Assembly: GCF_010119385.1 (NCBI RefSeq)
Contig: NZ_VFIE01000020.1
Span: 1 to 60,915, forward strand
Source: Nesterenkonia haasae
GTDB taxonomy: Bacteria > Actinomycetota > Actinomycetes > Actinomycetales > Micrococcaceae
Reading direction: 5' to 3'
DNA length: 60,915 nt
Position 1 is the first letter of the stretch. Every line of letters begins with the position of its first letter. This document shows positions 1-7,971 of this stretch, piece after piece. Both the position numbers and the translations under genes were made by a program. The notes below the pieces were generated by a model that was not told where the DNA came from, made no database searches, and worked only from the letters and a program-made list of their open reading frames with translations.

Positions 1-531
1 ATTCGGGAGGCTCTCCAGGCGTTGGAACGCTCAGGGCTTGTGCTGATTAGACCCAAGCAGGGCACCTATGTCACAGAGCTGAGCCTGCCTGAACTGGCTG
101 ACCGTTTCGAGGTCATGGCTGAGCTGGAGGGCATGGCGGCGCGGTTGTGCGCCACCATGATGGACCGGACCCAATTGGAGGAGCTCCATCATGCCCTGGA
201 AGAGTGCCGGCTATATGAGGAGAAGCAAGATTCCGACGGGTACTACTACGCAAATGCATGGTTCCACGGCGTCATCTACGACTCATGCAGCAATGAGTAC
301 CTGAGGCACCAGGCGCATCATCTGCGCAGGGCTTTGCAGCCTTACCGCAGGCTGCAGCTGCGTGTTCCAGACCGCCTCCGCAGGTCTCTGACCGAACATC
401 GGCAGATCACAGAAGCCATTGAGGCAGGCAACGCCGAGGCCGCCGAGAATGCTGCACGGGATCACGTGTTGGTCCAAGTTAAGGAATTCGGTCAGCTAGT
501 GCGCGCCTGGCGTCATGTGCACCAATCGTGA
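1..531 (+). CDS. FCD-domain GntR-family transcriptional regulator (5' end missing)
   Basis: The reading frame is open from base 1, so the gene starts before the window. The visible part begins at the end of the winged helix-turn-helix (REALQALERSGLV, then RPKQGTYV, the beta-hairpin wing). It continues with an all-helical FCD effector domain: an acidic MAELEGMAARL helix, a WFHGVIYDSCSN segment and a late SLTEHRQITEAIEAG helix. The H residues in these segments are the usual FCD metal or ligand positions. FCD regulators commonly sense organic or sugar acids. Its stop lies 26 bases from the end of the convergent polyol dehydrogenase gene, so it may control that gene and the glycerate kinase, but no operator was seen. 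The family call is firm; the effector is unknown. Confidence 0.88.
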   Translation: MREALQALERSGLVLIRPKQGTYVTELSLPELADRFEVMAELEGMAARLCATMMDRTQLEELHHALEECRLYEEKQDSDGYYYANAWFHGVIYDSCSNEYLRHQAHHLRRALQPYRRLQLRVPDRLRRSLTEHRQITEAIEAGNAEAAENAARDHVLVQVKEFGQLVRAWRHVHQS

Positions 532-556
532 AACATGCAGAGCGATCACCGGCACC

Positions 557-1570
557 CTAGGGCACCACTACAGCTTTCAGAGAGTTCTGGTCCCGGCGAG
601 CTAGTGTCAGAGCAGCCTCAGCCTCATCCAAGGTGAAGCGGTGCGTCAGGACCGGGGCGACGTCGACCGCGCCGCGTCCGATCAGTTCCAGGGCCGCCGG
701 GTAGCAGTTCCGGTAGCGGAAGACGCCCTGAACGGTCAGCTCCCTACCCTGCAGTGCGAAGACCTCGAGGGGAAGCTCATCTGAACCCATACCCACCACC
801 ACGGCGCGTCCATTGCGGTCCAGAGCGCGCATTCCTGCCTTGAATGCTGGCGCTGCCCCGGAGCATTCGAAGAATACGTCGAACGCGTTCTCCTCGAGTT
901 GGCCATCTGCTCGCCGGGCCTCGAATCCGAGGCCGGCAGCCACAGAGAGCCGGTAATCGGAAAGATCTGTCAGCGTGACCGAACTTGCTCCATATGCCCG
1001 CGCTACCTGCGCGGCGAAGAGCCCCACCGGGCCGGCCCCGGTGATCAGCACCCGGTCCCCCACTGTCACTCCTGCCTTCTTTGAGGCCCAGACGCCAACT
1101 GAGACGGGTTCTGCCATAGCAGCCTGCTCGGCGGTCATCCCCTGGGGAGCTGGGTGGGCGAAGGCGGCGTCGAGTGTCACGTATTCGGCCATGGAGCCAT
1201 CCACTGGCGGGGTGGCGAAGAATTCCATATCCGGGCACAGGTTGTACCGCCCGGCTAGGCACTGGACACACCCCTTACACGGCACTCCCGGTTCCAGAGC
1301 CACCAGCTGACCGATGCGGGAAGCATCCACGCCCTCACCGACTGCCACCACCTCGCCGGCAGACTCATGGCCCATGACCATCGGGGCACGCAGCACAAAG
1401 TCACCGATGCGGCCATGTTCGTAGTAGTGGATGTCCGAGCCGCAGATGCCGACTGCACCGACAGCCACCATCACCTCACCTGGGGCTGGTTCAGGAGTGG
1501 GTCGGTGTTCTATGCGCACCACGCCGGTGTCGAGGAGTACGGCCGAAGGGTTCGCAGAAGCGATAGTCAT
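557..1570 (-). CDS. Zinc-dependent alcohol/polyol dehydrogenase (sorbitol/iditol dehydrogenase type)
   Basis: This is a medium-chain dehydrogenase of about 337 residues, expected to oxidise a secondary hydroxyl of a polyol or sugar acid with NAD(P). The N-terminal half carries the catalytic zinc region (GICGSD, then GHESAGEV) and a four-cysteine structural zinc loop (CKGCVQCLAGRYNLC). The Rossmann domain follows with the ITGAGPVGLFAAQ nucleotide motif. The start at 1570 (MTIASANPS) is chosen because a longer in-frame start would run into the upstream glycerate kinase gene, which ends at 1581; the 10-base gap suggests an operon. The HYYEHGRIGDF segment is typical of the sorbitol/xylitol/L-idonate dehydrogenase group. 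The exact substrate cannot be read from sequence. Confidence 0.85.
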   Translation of the reverse strand: MTIASANPSAVLLDTGVVRIEHRPTPEPAPGEVMVAVGAVGICGSDIHYYEHGRIGDFVLRAPMVMGHESAGEVVAVGEGVDASRIGQLVALEPGVPCKGCVQCLAGRYNLCPDMEFFATPPVDGSMAEYVTLDAAFAHPAPQGMTAEQAAMAEPVSVGVWASKKAGVTVGDRVLITGAGPVGLFAAQVARAYGASSVTLTDLSDYRLSVAAGLGFEARRADGQLEENAFDVFFECSGAAPAFKAGMRALDRNGRAVVVGMGSDELPLEVFALQGRELTVQGVFRYRNCYPAALELIGRGAVDVAPVLTHRFTLDEAEAALTLARRDQNSLKAVVVP

Positions 1571-1580
1571 GGAATTAATC

Positions 1581-2717
1581 TTACCGGAATACAAATAACG
1601 CGCAGGCGTGTGCTGCAGTGTTCTCGATGAGCCTCGCCGCATCCGACTGGAGCTCTTCGAGATTGGCGGCACCGGGCGCAATGGAGAACGCAGCAGTGAT
1701 GCCGGCAGCCCGGCTCTGTGCCGGGGACAGTTGGACCGCCCCGGCTATGACGACGACGCCACTGGACTTAGGTGCCCGCGACGCCACCGCATCCACCACT
1801 TTGCCGCCCAACGATTGGGCATCGAACCGCCCTTCGCCGGTCAGGACCAGATCCGCTCCGGCCAGAACGTTGTCGAGCCCGAGCGCCTCAGCCACCATGG
1901 TCGAACCCGGGACTACCTCGGCCCCGAGTACGCTGACCAGCGCCAGGGGAATTCCGCCGGCTGCCCCGAAACCTTCAGCACTGCGGTAATCCTCTGCCGG
2001 AACGCCAGCCATGGCGGCCAGGACTGTAGCAAGCTGGTTGAGCCCGGCGTCGAGCTCGGCAATGTTTTCAGCAGTGGCGCCCTTCTGCGGACCGAACACT
2101 GCTGCCGCACCCCGCTCACCGATCAGCGGGTTGTCCACGTCCACCGCTATGCGCCAGCGCACCTTGCGCGCGTGCGGGTCCATACCGGAGAGATCGGCCC
2201 GCGCAGTGCGGTTTAGTCCCGCTCCTCCCGGCGTTGTAGGGACGCCCTCCTCGTCGAGAAACTCGACCCCCAGGGCACGCAGGATGCCGGTTCCCCCGTC
2301 GGTGGTGGCGGATCCACCGATGCACAGCAGGATCTCTTCTGCACCGGCAGTCATGACATGGTGAGCAATCAGCCCGACCCCGTAGGTGTCGGCTCGCAGC
2401 GGCTGCAGGGGAACATCGGAGACCTGGGGCAGGCCGTTGGCTTCCGCCGCCTCAATGACTGCGGTCCGCCCGTCCGGCGACAACCCGTACCGCGCTTGAG
2501 TGGGGCGCCCCAGCGCGTCCACAGTGGCCACTGATTCGGGCTCTCGCCCCCATGCGGCCATGAGCGCATCGAGGGTGCCCTCTCCTCCATCGGCGAAGGG
2601 AAGCTCAATGACCTCCGCTTCCGGGCAGACCTGCCGGGCACCAGCAGCCAACGCGGCAGCTGCTTGGGCGGCGGTCACCGACCCTTTGAACGAATCGGGC
2701 GCGCATACGATCTTCAT
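1581..2717 (-). CDS. glxK: Glycerate kinase
   Basis: This protein of about 378 residues belongs to glycerate kinase family 1, which phosphorylates D-glycerate with ATP to 2- or 3-phosphoglycerate. It opens with the family signature MKIVCAPDSFKGSVTAAQAA, followed by PFADGGEGTLDAL. Further family motifs are the CIGGSATTDGGTG glycine-rich loop near residue 135 and LTGEGRFDAQSLGGKV near residue 290. The length is normal. It is the first gene of a two-gene minus-strand unit with the polyol dehydrogenase and is divergent from etfBA across a gap of about 134 bases. Glycerate can come from glyoxylate, tartronate or aldarate breakdown, so it may also serve the sugar-acid pathway near 36-42 kb; that link is an inference. 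Confidence 0.92.
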   Translation of the reverse strand: MKIVCAPDSFKGSVTAAQAAAALAAGARQVCPEAEVIELPFADGGEGTLDALMAAWGREPESVATVDALGRPTQARYGLSPDGRTAVIEAAEANGLPQVSDVPLQPLRADTYGVGLIAHHVMTAGAEEILLCIGGSATTDGGTGILRALGVEFLDEEGVPTTPGGAGLNRTARADLSGMDPHARKVRWRIAVDVDNPLIGERGAAAVFGPQKGATAENIAELDAGLNQLATVLAAMAGVPAEDYRSAEGFGAAGGIPLALVSVLGAEVVPGSTMVAEALGLDNVLAGADLVLTGEGRFDAQSLGGKVVDAVASRAPKSSGVVVIAGAVQLSPAQSRAAGITAAFSIAPGAANLEELQSDAARLIENTAAHACALFVFR

Positions 2718-2851
2718 GGTTTGAGACTATCTAACCTCGACGTTGCTGGTGTGCTGTGCGCTACATAGAGCCGTTCTGAGCCGAACTCTGCTGACGAGTC
2801 ATGCGACCATAGAAAGGCTTGTACACCACCTGCAGAATTATGGAAGGGATC

Positions 2852-3649
2852 ATGCCGGGCTCACTGCACATCATCACGCTGGTCAAGTGGGTGCCCGACG
2901 CTCAATTGGAGCGTCAGATCGGCGAGGACCGCCGTCTGATCCGCAGCGAGGGCATCCTCGGCGAACTGGACGAACACCCGCTGGAAGCCGCGCTGCAGAT
3001 TAAGGAACAGTACGACGCCGAGGTCCGCGTCTCTGCCCTGACGATGGGTCCCCCCGGTGCCTCTGCTGCGGTGAAGAAAGCCCTGCAGATCGGCGCAGAT
3101 GATGGCTTCCACCTCACTGATGAGGCGTTGCAGGCCGCCGATATCTGGACCACTGCTGCCGCACTTAGCGCCGCCATCAGTTACGTGCGCTCCACCGCTT
3201 CCGCAGATGAATTCCTGGTGCTCACAGGCATGGCGTCAGAGGATGGGGAGACGGCCGCGGTGCCAGCCCAGGTGGCCGCCCGACTCGGGGTTCCGGCACT
3301 GACTCAGGCAACCGACGTCGCGCTCAAGGACAGTCAGTTAGTTGTGGACCGGATCTCCGGCAACCGATTCCAGAAGGTGTCCGCGCCGCTACCGGCGGTG
3401 GTCGCGGTGACGGATCAGGCCAACGAGCCGCGATACCCCAACTTCCGCGCCATTATGAAGGCCAAGAAGAAGTCGACCACCACGTTCAGTTTGGCTGAGC
3501 TGGGACTGACGCGCTACGCAGTGGAGTCCAAAGTATCGCTGCTTGCTGCCGAGCCCCGACCTGAGCGCCAAGCCGGTGAGATCATCCATGACGACGGCGC
3601 AGCTGGACAGAAAACCGTAGAGTTCCTGAGCAAGGAGGGGCTGCTGTGA
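2852..3649 (+). CDS. etfB: Electron transfer flavoprotein, beta subunit
   Basis: EtfB forms a heterodimer with EtfA and passes electrons from acyl-CoA and other flavin dehydrogenases to the quinone pool. The protein of about 265 residues begins LHIITLVKWVPDAQ and has the beta-subunit segments NPLDEHPLEAALQIKE-like (here ELDEHPLEAALQIKE), VLTGMASEDGETAAVPAQVAARLG and, near the C-terminus, PRYPNFRAIMKAKKK. The start at 2852 is chosen over an upstream in-frame start because GGAAGG lies 4 bases before it and the protein then begins at the conserved core. It overlaps etfA by 4 bases (GTGA), indicating translational coupling. Confidence 0.95.
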   Translation: MPGSLHIITLVKWVPDAQLERQIGEDRRLIRSEGILGELDEHPLEAALQIKEQYDAEVRVSALTMGPPGASAAVKKALQIGADDGFHLTDEALQAADIWTTAAALSAAISYVRSTASADEFLVLTGMASEDGETAAVPAQVAARLGVPALTQATDVALKDSQLVVDRISGNRFQKVSAPLPAVVAVTDQANEPRYPNFRAIMKAKKKSTTTFSLAELGLTRYAVESKVSLLAAEPRPERQAGEIIHDDGAAGQKTVEFLSKEGLL

Positions 3650-4581
3650 CTCAAGTTCTCGTGTTCTTCGACCGGGTCGATGCCCACCTGACCCCCGCGC
3701 AGGCGGAGCTGCTGACGCATGCCGACGCACTGGGTGAGGCGGTGGTGGTGGCCGGCAGTTTGCCAGCTCAAGGGGCTGCTCCGCTTGCCGTGAAGGGGGT
3801 CACCGGGGTACTCACCGGCGACGGTCCGATCTACGCTCCGAACCCGGCCCTGGGTGAACTCCTGGCGGCGGCAGCGGGAGAGCTGCACCCGGATCTCATT
3901 ATCGGCCCGGATACGCCGGATACGGTCGATGTGCTATCGCAGGCGGCAGTGGCTCTCAACGCTGGACTCATCACTGGGGCCACGGGCGTCACCGGTTCCG
4001 GTGCGGCTACCAAATCGGTACTCGCCGGTTCCTGGCGCACCACCGCCCAGATCAGCGAGGATGGCCCGCTGCTTGCCACACTGCGCCCCAATACGGCCTC
4101 GCAACAGGCGGTTCCTGGCCCCGAGCCGGAGGTGGTGGAGCTCGAGGTGAAGGCGTCGTCGGCGGTGCAGATCCTTGAGGAGTCTGCGCTGCCCGATTCC
4201 GGCCGTCCCAGTCTCACGGAGGCGTCCACGGTGGTGGCCTTCGGCCGCGGGGTGGACGGCGACCTGTCCTTGGTGGAGCAGTTGGCCGATGAGCTGGGAG
4301 CAGCCATCGGAGCGTCCCGGGTGGCCACCGACGCCGGGTGGATCGATCACTCCGCCCAAGTGGGACAGACCGGCGTGACCGTGTCTCCTCCGCTGTACAT
4401 CTCGGTCGGCATCTCCGGTGCGGTGCATCAGAAGGCCGGGATGCAGACCTCCGGCACTATTGTGGCGATCAACAAAGATGAGGACGCCTCAGTGTTCGAG
4501 ATCGCTGACTTTGGGGTAGTGGGGGACCTCAACGATGTCCTGCCGCAGATGATCGCCGAGCTGCGCCGCCGCAAGGACTGA
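3646..4581 (+). CDS. etfA: Electron transfer flavoprotein, alpha subunit
   Basis: EtfA carries the FAD of the EtfAB heterodimer. The protein of about 311 residues starts with GTG inside the etfB stop codon. The N-terminal domain resembles EtfB (VLVFFDRVDAHLTPAQ). The C-terminal FAD domain shows the diagnostic run VGQTGVTVSPPLYISVGISGAVHQ, then GMQTSGTIVAINKDEDASVFEIADFGVVGDL. It lies in a two-gene operon with etfB and converges on a TetR gene. No ETF-quinone oxidoreductase gene is in the window, so the electron acceptor must be encoded elsewhere. Confidence 0.95.
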   Translation: MTQVLVFFDRVDAHLTPAQAELLTHADALGEAVVVAGSLPAQGAAPLAVKGVTGVLTGDGPIYAPNPALGELLAAAAGELHPDLIIGPDTPDTVDVLSQAAVALNAGLITGATGVTGSGAATKSVLAGSWRTTAQISEDGPLLATLRPNTASQQAVPGPEPEVVELEVKASSAVQILEESALPDSGRPSLTEASTVVAFGRGVDGDLSLVEQLADELGAAIGASRVATDAGWIDHSAQVGQTGVTVSPPLYISVGISGAVHQKAGMQTSGTIVAINKDEDASVFEIADFGVVGDLNDVLPQMIAELRRRKD

Positions 4582-4642
4582 TGCCGCCAGGGGCGCGGAG
4601 GAGACTCTCAGCGTGGTTCTGGCGGGTTGAGCAGTTATGGGC

Positions 4643-5263
4643 CTAGGCAGGTTCTGCGGTGCGGCGGGGATAACCCGCGCTGGCCAGATTGAATGAGTCC
4701 TCAACGAGTTTCGGCAGTCGATCCTCGGGGAACCCCGCGAGGTACCAGAGCGTCAGAGACGTCACCATTGCAGAGACCGCCGCTGAGGCGACCATCGATG
4801 GATAGACATCTACGGTTAAGTCTGTTCCAGTGCGGGTAGCTATCCGCCCGCTGAGGTCGATGACGAGTTCCACCTCTTGAGCCAGGCGGATGGGCCGCAA
4901 GGAAGGATTGCTCTCCTCGAGCGCGACCATGCGCGCGGATTTCCGCAGCCGGTCCGGATGCTCCCGGGCGTAGGAACTCATCAGCACACAGAGCGCCTCC
5001 AGAGGGGGCACTTCTGAAGGACTGGAGCTGAAGTCCTCGAGGACCTGTTCGGTCGCGATGGTTCCTGCGGCGAGAACGGCCTCTTCCTTTGAGGAGAAGT
5101 AGTTGGAGATGGTGCGCGGCGAGACGAAAGCCTCTCGGGCGATCTCCTCAAGTGTCACATCGCTGAGACCCTTTTCTTCGGTGAGTTTCAACGCTGCTGC
5201 TGCTATCGAGTCCCGGGTCTGCCGTTTCTTGAGCTCACGCAGTCCGAGCCGCACATCTTCCAT
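4643..5263 (-). CDS. TetR-family transcriptional regulator
   Basis: This protein of 206 residues has an N-terminal helix-turn-helix of the TetR type: RELKKRQTRDSIAAAALKLTEEKGLSDVTLEEIAREAFVSPRTISNYFSSKEEAVLA, covering roughly residues 8-65. The C-terminal ligand domain is not conserved enough to name an effector. It is divergent from the pilin operon across 307 bases and convergent with etfA. Control of itself, of the Tad operon or of a distant gene are all possible. A GAGT/ACTC inverted repeat at 5410-5425 in the intergenic region could be its operator. Confidence 0.88.
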   Translation of the reverse strand: MEDVRLGLRELKKRQTRDSIAAAALKLTEEKGLSDVTLEEIAREAFVSPRTISNYFSSKEEAVLAAGTIATEQVLEDFSSSPSEVPPLEALCVLMSSYAREHPDRLRKSARMVALEESNPSLRPIRLAQEVELVIDLSGRIATRTGTDLTVDVYPSMVASAAVSAMVTSLTLWYLAGFPEDRLPKLVEDSFNLASAGYPRRTAEPA

Positions 5264-5570
5264 ACAAAAATGTTACCGCAAGTTCGCTGACTGAGCATTC
5301 TTGCTTGCCCAGTAGATAGGGATAATCACATCACTGTAGTTCTGGATCCCTGATATGTGGGGCTGGGCGAGGGGCTGTCCGTCGAAATCGTGTCATTGAT
5401 TACTCTGAACTGAGTGCTTACTCGGCAAAAGTTTGATCCGTGTAACATTGCTTCTCCCGATATTTGCTTCTTGAGCAAAGTTCTGCCACGATTCTTAACG
5501 GCACCTGATTCCTACCTGGAGGAAGGGGCCTCGAATAGCCGTTTGGCCCCACCCCACGAAAGGAATCATC
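5264..5570. promoter_or_regulatory. Intergenic region between tetR and the Tad pilus operon
   Basis: This 307-base stretch has no convincing gene. It must hold the divergent promoters of the TetR gene and the pilin operon. At 5410-5425 there is an imperfect inverted repeat, CTGAGT-GCTT-ACTCGG (5 of 6 positions pair), which suits a TetR operator. An AAAGGAA ribosome-binding site precedes the pilin ATG by about 7 bases. Assignment of the repeat to the TetR protein is an inference. Confidence 0.4.
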
Positions 5571-5792
5571 ATGATTCGCGCATACGCACTTGTCGCCACC
5601 CTCCAGTCCCTGGTTGCCGACCGCTTCGAAGGCCGTAAGGACCGCGGCGCCACCGCCGTGGAATACGGCCTCCTCGTCGGCCTGATCGCCGTCGTCATCA
5701 TTCTCGCTGTCGTATTTCTCGGCGAGACGCTCACCGGCCTCTTCGAGGAAGTTGGGGAAGGAATCGACGACCCGAGCAGCATCACTCCCTGA
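5571..5792 (+). CDS. flp: Flp/Fap-type major pilin subunit
   Basis: This 73-residue prepilin is the probable structural subunit of a type IVb (Flp/Tad) pilus. After a 26-residue leader comes the prepilin peptidase site RG|ATAVEYGLLVGLIAVVI, with the conserved glutamate at position +5 followed by tyrosine, the Flp hallmark. One hydrophobic helix of about 20 residues and a short acidic tail follow. It is first in the Tad operon, about 100 bases ahead of the next gene, as expected for a subunit made in large amounts. The leader is long but within the range seen in actinobacteria. Confidence 0.93.
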   Translation: MIRAYALVATLQSLVADRFEGRKDRGATAVEYGLLVGLIAVVIILAVVFLGETLTGLFEEVGEGIDDPSSITP

Positions 5793-5892
5793 TACTGCCG
5801 AGACTTGGTTGTCGGCGGACCTGAACAGGGTCCGCCGACAACTGGCGTACGACAACTCACTGACACTTCCACGCCAGTGAAAGGACTAAGAC

Positions 5893-6279
5893 ATGAAAGC
5901 ACGGGCACGTGATCGTGGCGCCTCGGCAGTCGAGTTTGCACTCGTCGCGCCGGTGCTGATTCTCATGCTGCTAGGCATCATCGCCTTTGGGCATGCCTTT
6001 CACGTGCAGTCCGTGCTTTCGAATGCCGCCCGTGATGGAGTCCGGGTCATGGCGTTAACCGATAGTCCTGCAGACGCTCGGGCTACAACGGTCTCTTCAG
6101 CGGCGCCGGCGGCAAACGTTTCACCTTCCCACATCACCATCACACCGACCTCCTGCTCCGCAGCTGGAACATCCGGGCCCGGAACAGCCACCGTTACCAT
6201 CCGGTACCCCATGGAGCTCTTGGGGCTAGGCACGCCCATCAACCTGACCGGCAAGGGGACTATGCGATGCAACGGCTAA
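5893..6279 (+). CDS. tadE: TadE-like pilus assembly pseudopilin
   Basis: This 128-residue protein begins with RDRGASAVEFALVAPVLILMLLGIIAFG, a TadE-type prepilin-like segment with a processing site after glycine and glutamate at +5. One membrane helix is followed by a small extracellular domain with two cysteines near the C-terminus. TadE-like minor pseudopilins are needed for Tad pilus assembly. It overlaps the next gene by 13 bases in another frame, so the two are probably translated together. An AAAGGA ribosome-binding site precedes the ATG. Confidence 0.9.
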   Translation: MKARARDRGASAVEFALVAPVLILMLLGIIAFGHAFHVQSVLSNAARDGVRVMALTDSPADARATTVSSAAPAANVSPSHITITPTSCSAAGTSGPGTATVTIRYPMELLGLGTPINLTGKGTMRCNG

Positions 6280-7247
6280 AGAAAAACGACCGCGGCGCGG
6301 TCGCCGTGATCGTATCTCTCATGGTGTTACCCATCATGATTCTGGCCGCATTGGCTATTGACATAGGAGCTATGCACGCCGACCGCCAACAGTTGCAGAC
6401 CGGCGCGGACGCTGCGGTGCTAGCAGCCGCCCAAGACTGCGCGCGCGACGATTGCTCCACCACCGCCGACACCGCGCAGGACATGGCCGTAGCCAACTTC
6501 AACGGCAACGGGGCAAACGGCACCATCACCCACCTTGATCAGACCGCCGGTGAAGTCAGGGCCGAGACCAGCGCGGTGCGCGAGCACTGGTTCGGGCCGA
6601 TTGTTGGCATCGATGAGACCGAATTACGCGCCCAATCCAGCGCACGTTGGGGGTATCCCACGGGCGGAACAGCAGTGATGCCTCTTGCCTACTCCTGGTG
6701 CGAGCTCGAGGCACAAACTGGTATATCAGTACTCCGCGATTCCTCTGGTGCCGTTACCGGAGTCGACATCCCGTCCACCACACCGGACCGCACGATTTAC
6801 TCCACCAAGGCCTCAAAAACTGAGTGCACTGGCCGCTCAAATAATGTGCTGCCAGGTGGCTTCGGTTGGTTGGAACCAAACCCCTCAGCCTGCGGCAAAA
6901 CAGAGTCGGTGATCGACGGGTGGGTTGAGACTGACCCCGGCAACAGCGCTCCCTCGCCCTGCGTAAACGCCGATTTCAAGAAGTGGATTGGCAAGACTGT
7001 GCTCCTGCCGATATTCGACTTCGCTGAAGGCACCGGCAACAACGCACGGTACCAGATCTTCGGATATGCGGCATTCACGCTCTCCGGCTACCACTTCGGA
7101 TCTATCAGCCATAACGCACCCTGCAGTGGCAGCGACCGGTGCGTGCGCGGGAGTTTTGACCGCTTCGTCGACCTGTCGGAAAACTTCGAATACAGCCCTA
7201 GCAGCCCCCGCATGGGGGCCTCTGTGGTTGCCCTCACAGCAGATTAA
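6267..7247 (+). CDS. tadG: TadG-like pilus assembly protein with N-terminal TadE/G membrane anchor
   Basis: This protein of 326 residues starts KKNDRGAVAVIVSLMVLPIMILAALAIDIGAMHADRQQLQTGADAAVLAAAQ, the Flp pilus-assembly TadE/G-like domain. The signature is DxG...QxxADAAxLAAA just after a single membrane helix. The rest is a predicted extracellular region with several cysteines (around residues 143, 187, 208 and 288-294) that may form disulfides. TadG-like proteins are thought to act at the cell surface in pilus assembly. There is no von Willebrand factor domain as in longer TadG proteins, so this is a short form. Confidence 0.85.
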   Translation: MQRLKKNDRGAVAVIVSLMVLPIMILAALAIDIGAMHADRQQLQTGADAAVLAAAQDCARDDCSTTADTAQDMAVANFNGNGANGTITHLDQTAGEVRAETSAVREHWFGPIVGIDETELRAQSSARWGYPTGGTAVMPLAYSWCELEAQTGISVLRDSSGAVTGVDIPSTTPDRTIYSTKASKTECTGRSNNVLPGGFGWLEPNPSACGKTESVIDGWVETDPGNSAPSPCVNADFKKWIGKTVLLPIFDFAEGTGNNARYQIFGYAAFTLSGYHFGSISHNAPCSGSDRCVRGSFDRFVDLSENFEYSPSSPRMGASVVALTAD

Positions 7248-7257
7248 GGCCTCACAA

Positions 7258-7971
7258 GTGTCCCGTCGTATCCTGGCCGCCATCATCGCGGTTGTTCTCG
7301 CCGCCATCGCAGCGCTGCTGGTAATCAACTACGTCAGCCAAGCAGACGAGCGTGCCATGGCTGACATGTCGCCAGAGACCGTCCTGATCGTGACCGATTC
7401 AGTCCCCGAAGGAACACCTGCCTCAGATTTAGGGGATTACGTGTCCGCAGATGAAGTACCGGCTGCCATGGTGGTGCCTGACAGTCTGGGCTCGCTGGAC
7501 GATGTCTCCGGCCAGGTCACCACCGTCAGGCTCTACCCCGGCGAGCAGCTCGTGCCCGGTCGCTTCGCCAGACCGGAGGACCTCGAGCCCGACGATGAAG
7601 TCCAGGCACCCGAGGGTTACCACCAGATCACGGTTCAGCTCCCCACCACGCGCGTGATCGGCGGACACCTCACCGCAGGAGACACCGTCGGATTCTTCGT
7701 CAGTGCCGGAGAGACAGAGACGCAACTGACCCTGCAGAAAGTCCTCGTCACTCGGGTCCAGGGTGGAGTCTCCGTGGTGGAAGATGAGAACGGGGCCGAA
7801 ACGACTGAACCTGCCGCCGACTCACTCATGGTGACTCTTGCAGTGGAGGCCACTGATGCGAAACTCGTAGCCCACGCTGCGGAATTCCACGGAATCTGGC
7901 TCTCGCTGGAACCGGAGGACGGCCCGGACGACGACGCGGGTCCCGTCACCACCGAGGACGTGCTGCAATGA
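7258..7971 (+). CDS. cpaB: CpaB/RcpC-type Flp pilus assembly protein (SAF domain)
   Basis: A GTG start at 7258 gives a protein of about 237 residues: VSRRILAAIIAVVLAAIAALLVINYV (one membrane helix), then a SAF/RcpC domain with the segment YPGEQLVPGRFA and a later QITVQLPTTRVIGGHLTAGDTVGFFVS. The frame is open further upstream, but that part overlaps the TadG-like gene and looks non-coding, so the GTG is preferred. CpaB/RcpC is an envelope component of Tad systems. The gene overlaps cpaE by 4 bases. Confidence 0.85.
   Translation: MSRRILAAIIAVVLAAIAALLVINYVSQADERAMADMSPETVLIVTDSVPEGTPASDLGDYVSADEVPAAMVVPDSLGSLDDVSGQVTTVRLYPGEQLVPGRFARPEDLEPDDEVQAPEGYHQITVQLPTTRVIGGHLTAGDTVGFFVSAGETETQLTLQKVLVTRVQGGVSVVEDENGAETTEPAADSLMVTLAVEATDAKLVAHAAEFHGIWLSLEPEDGPDDDAGPVTTEDVLQ

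Noticed and set aside
1571-1681. Longer N-terminus for the polyol dehydrogenase
   Set aside because: It would overlap the end of the glycerate kinase gene by about 100 bases and add residues not seen in the family.
4584-4625. CCGCCAG/CTGGCGG inverted repeat between etfA and tetR as a terminator
   Set aside because: Only 7 bp are paired around a 28-base loop without a T-run. It may be chance in GC-rich DNA, so it is not listed as a feature.
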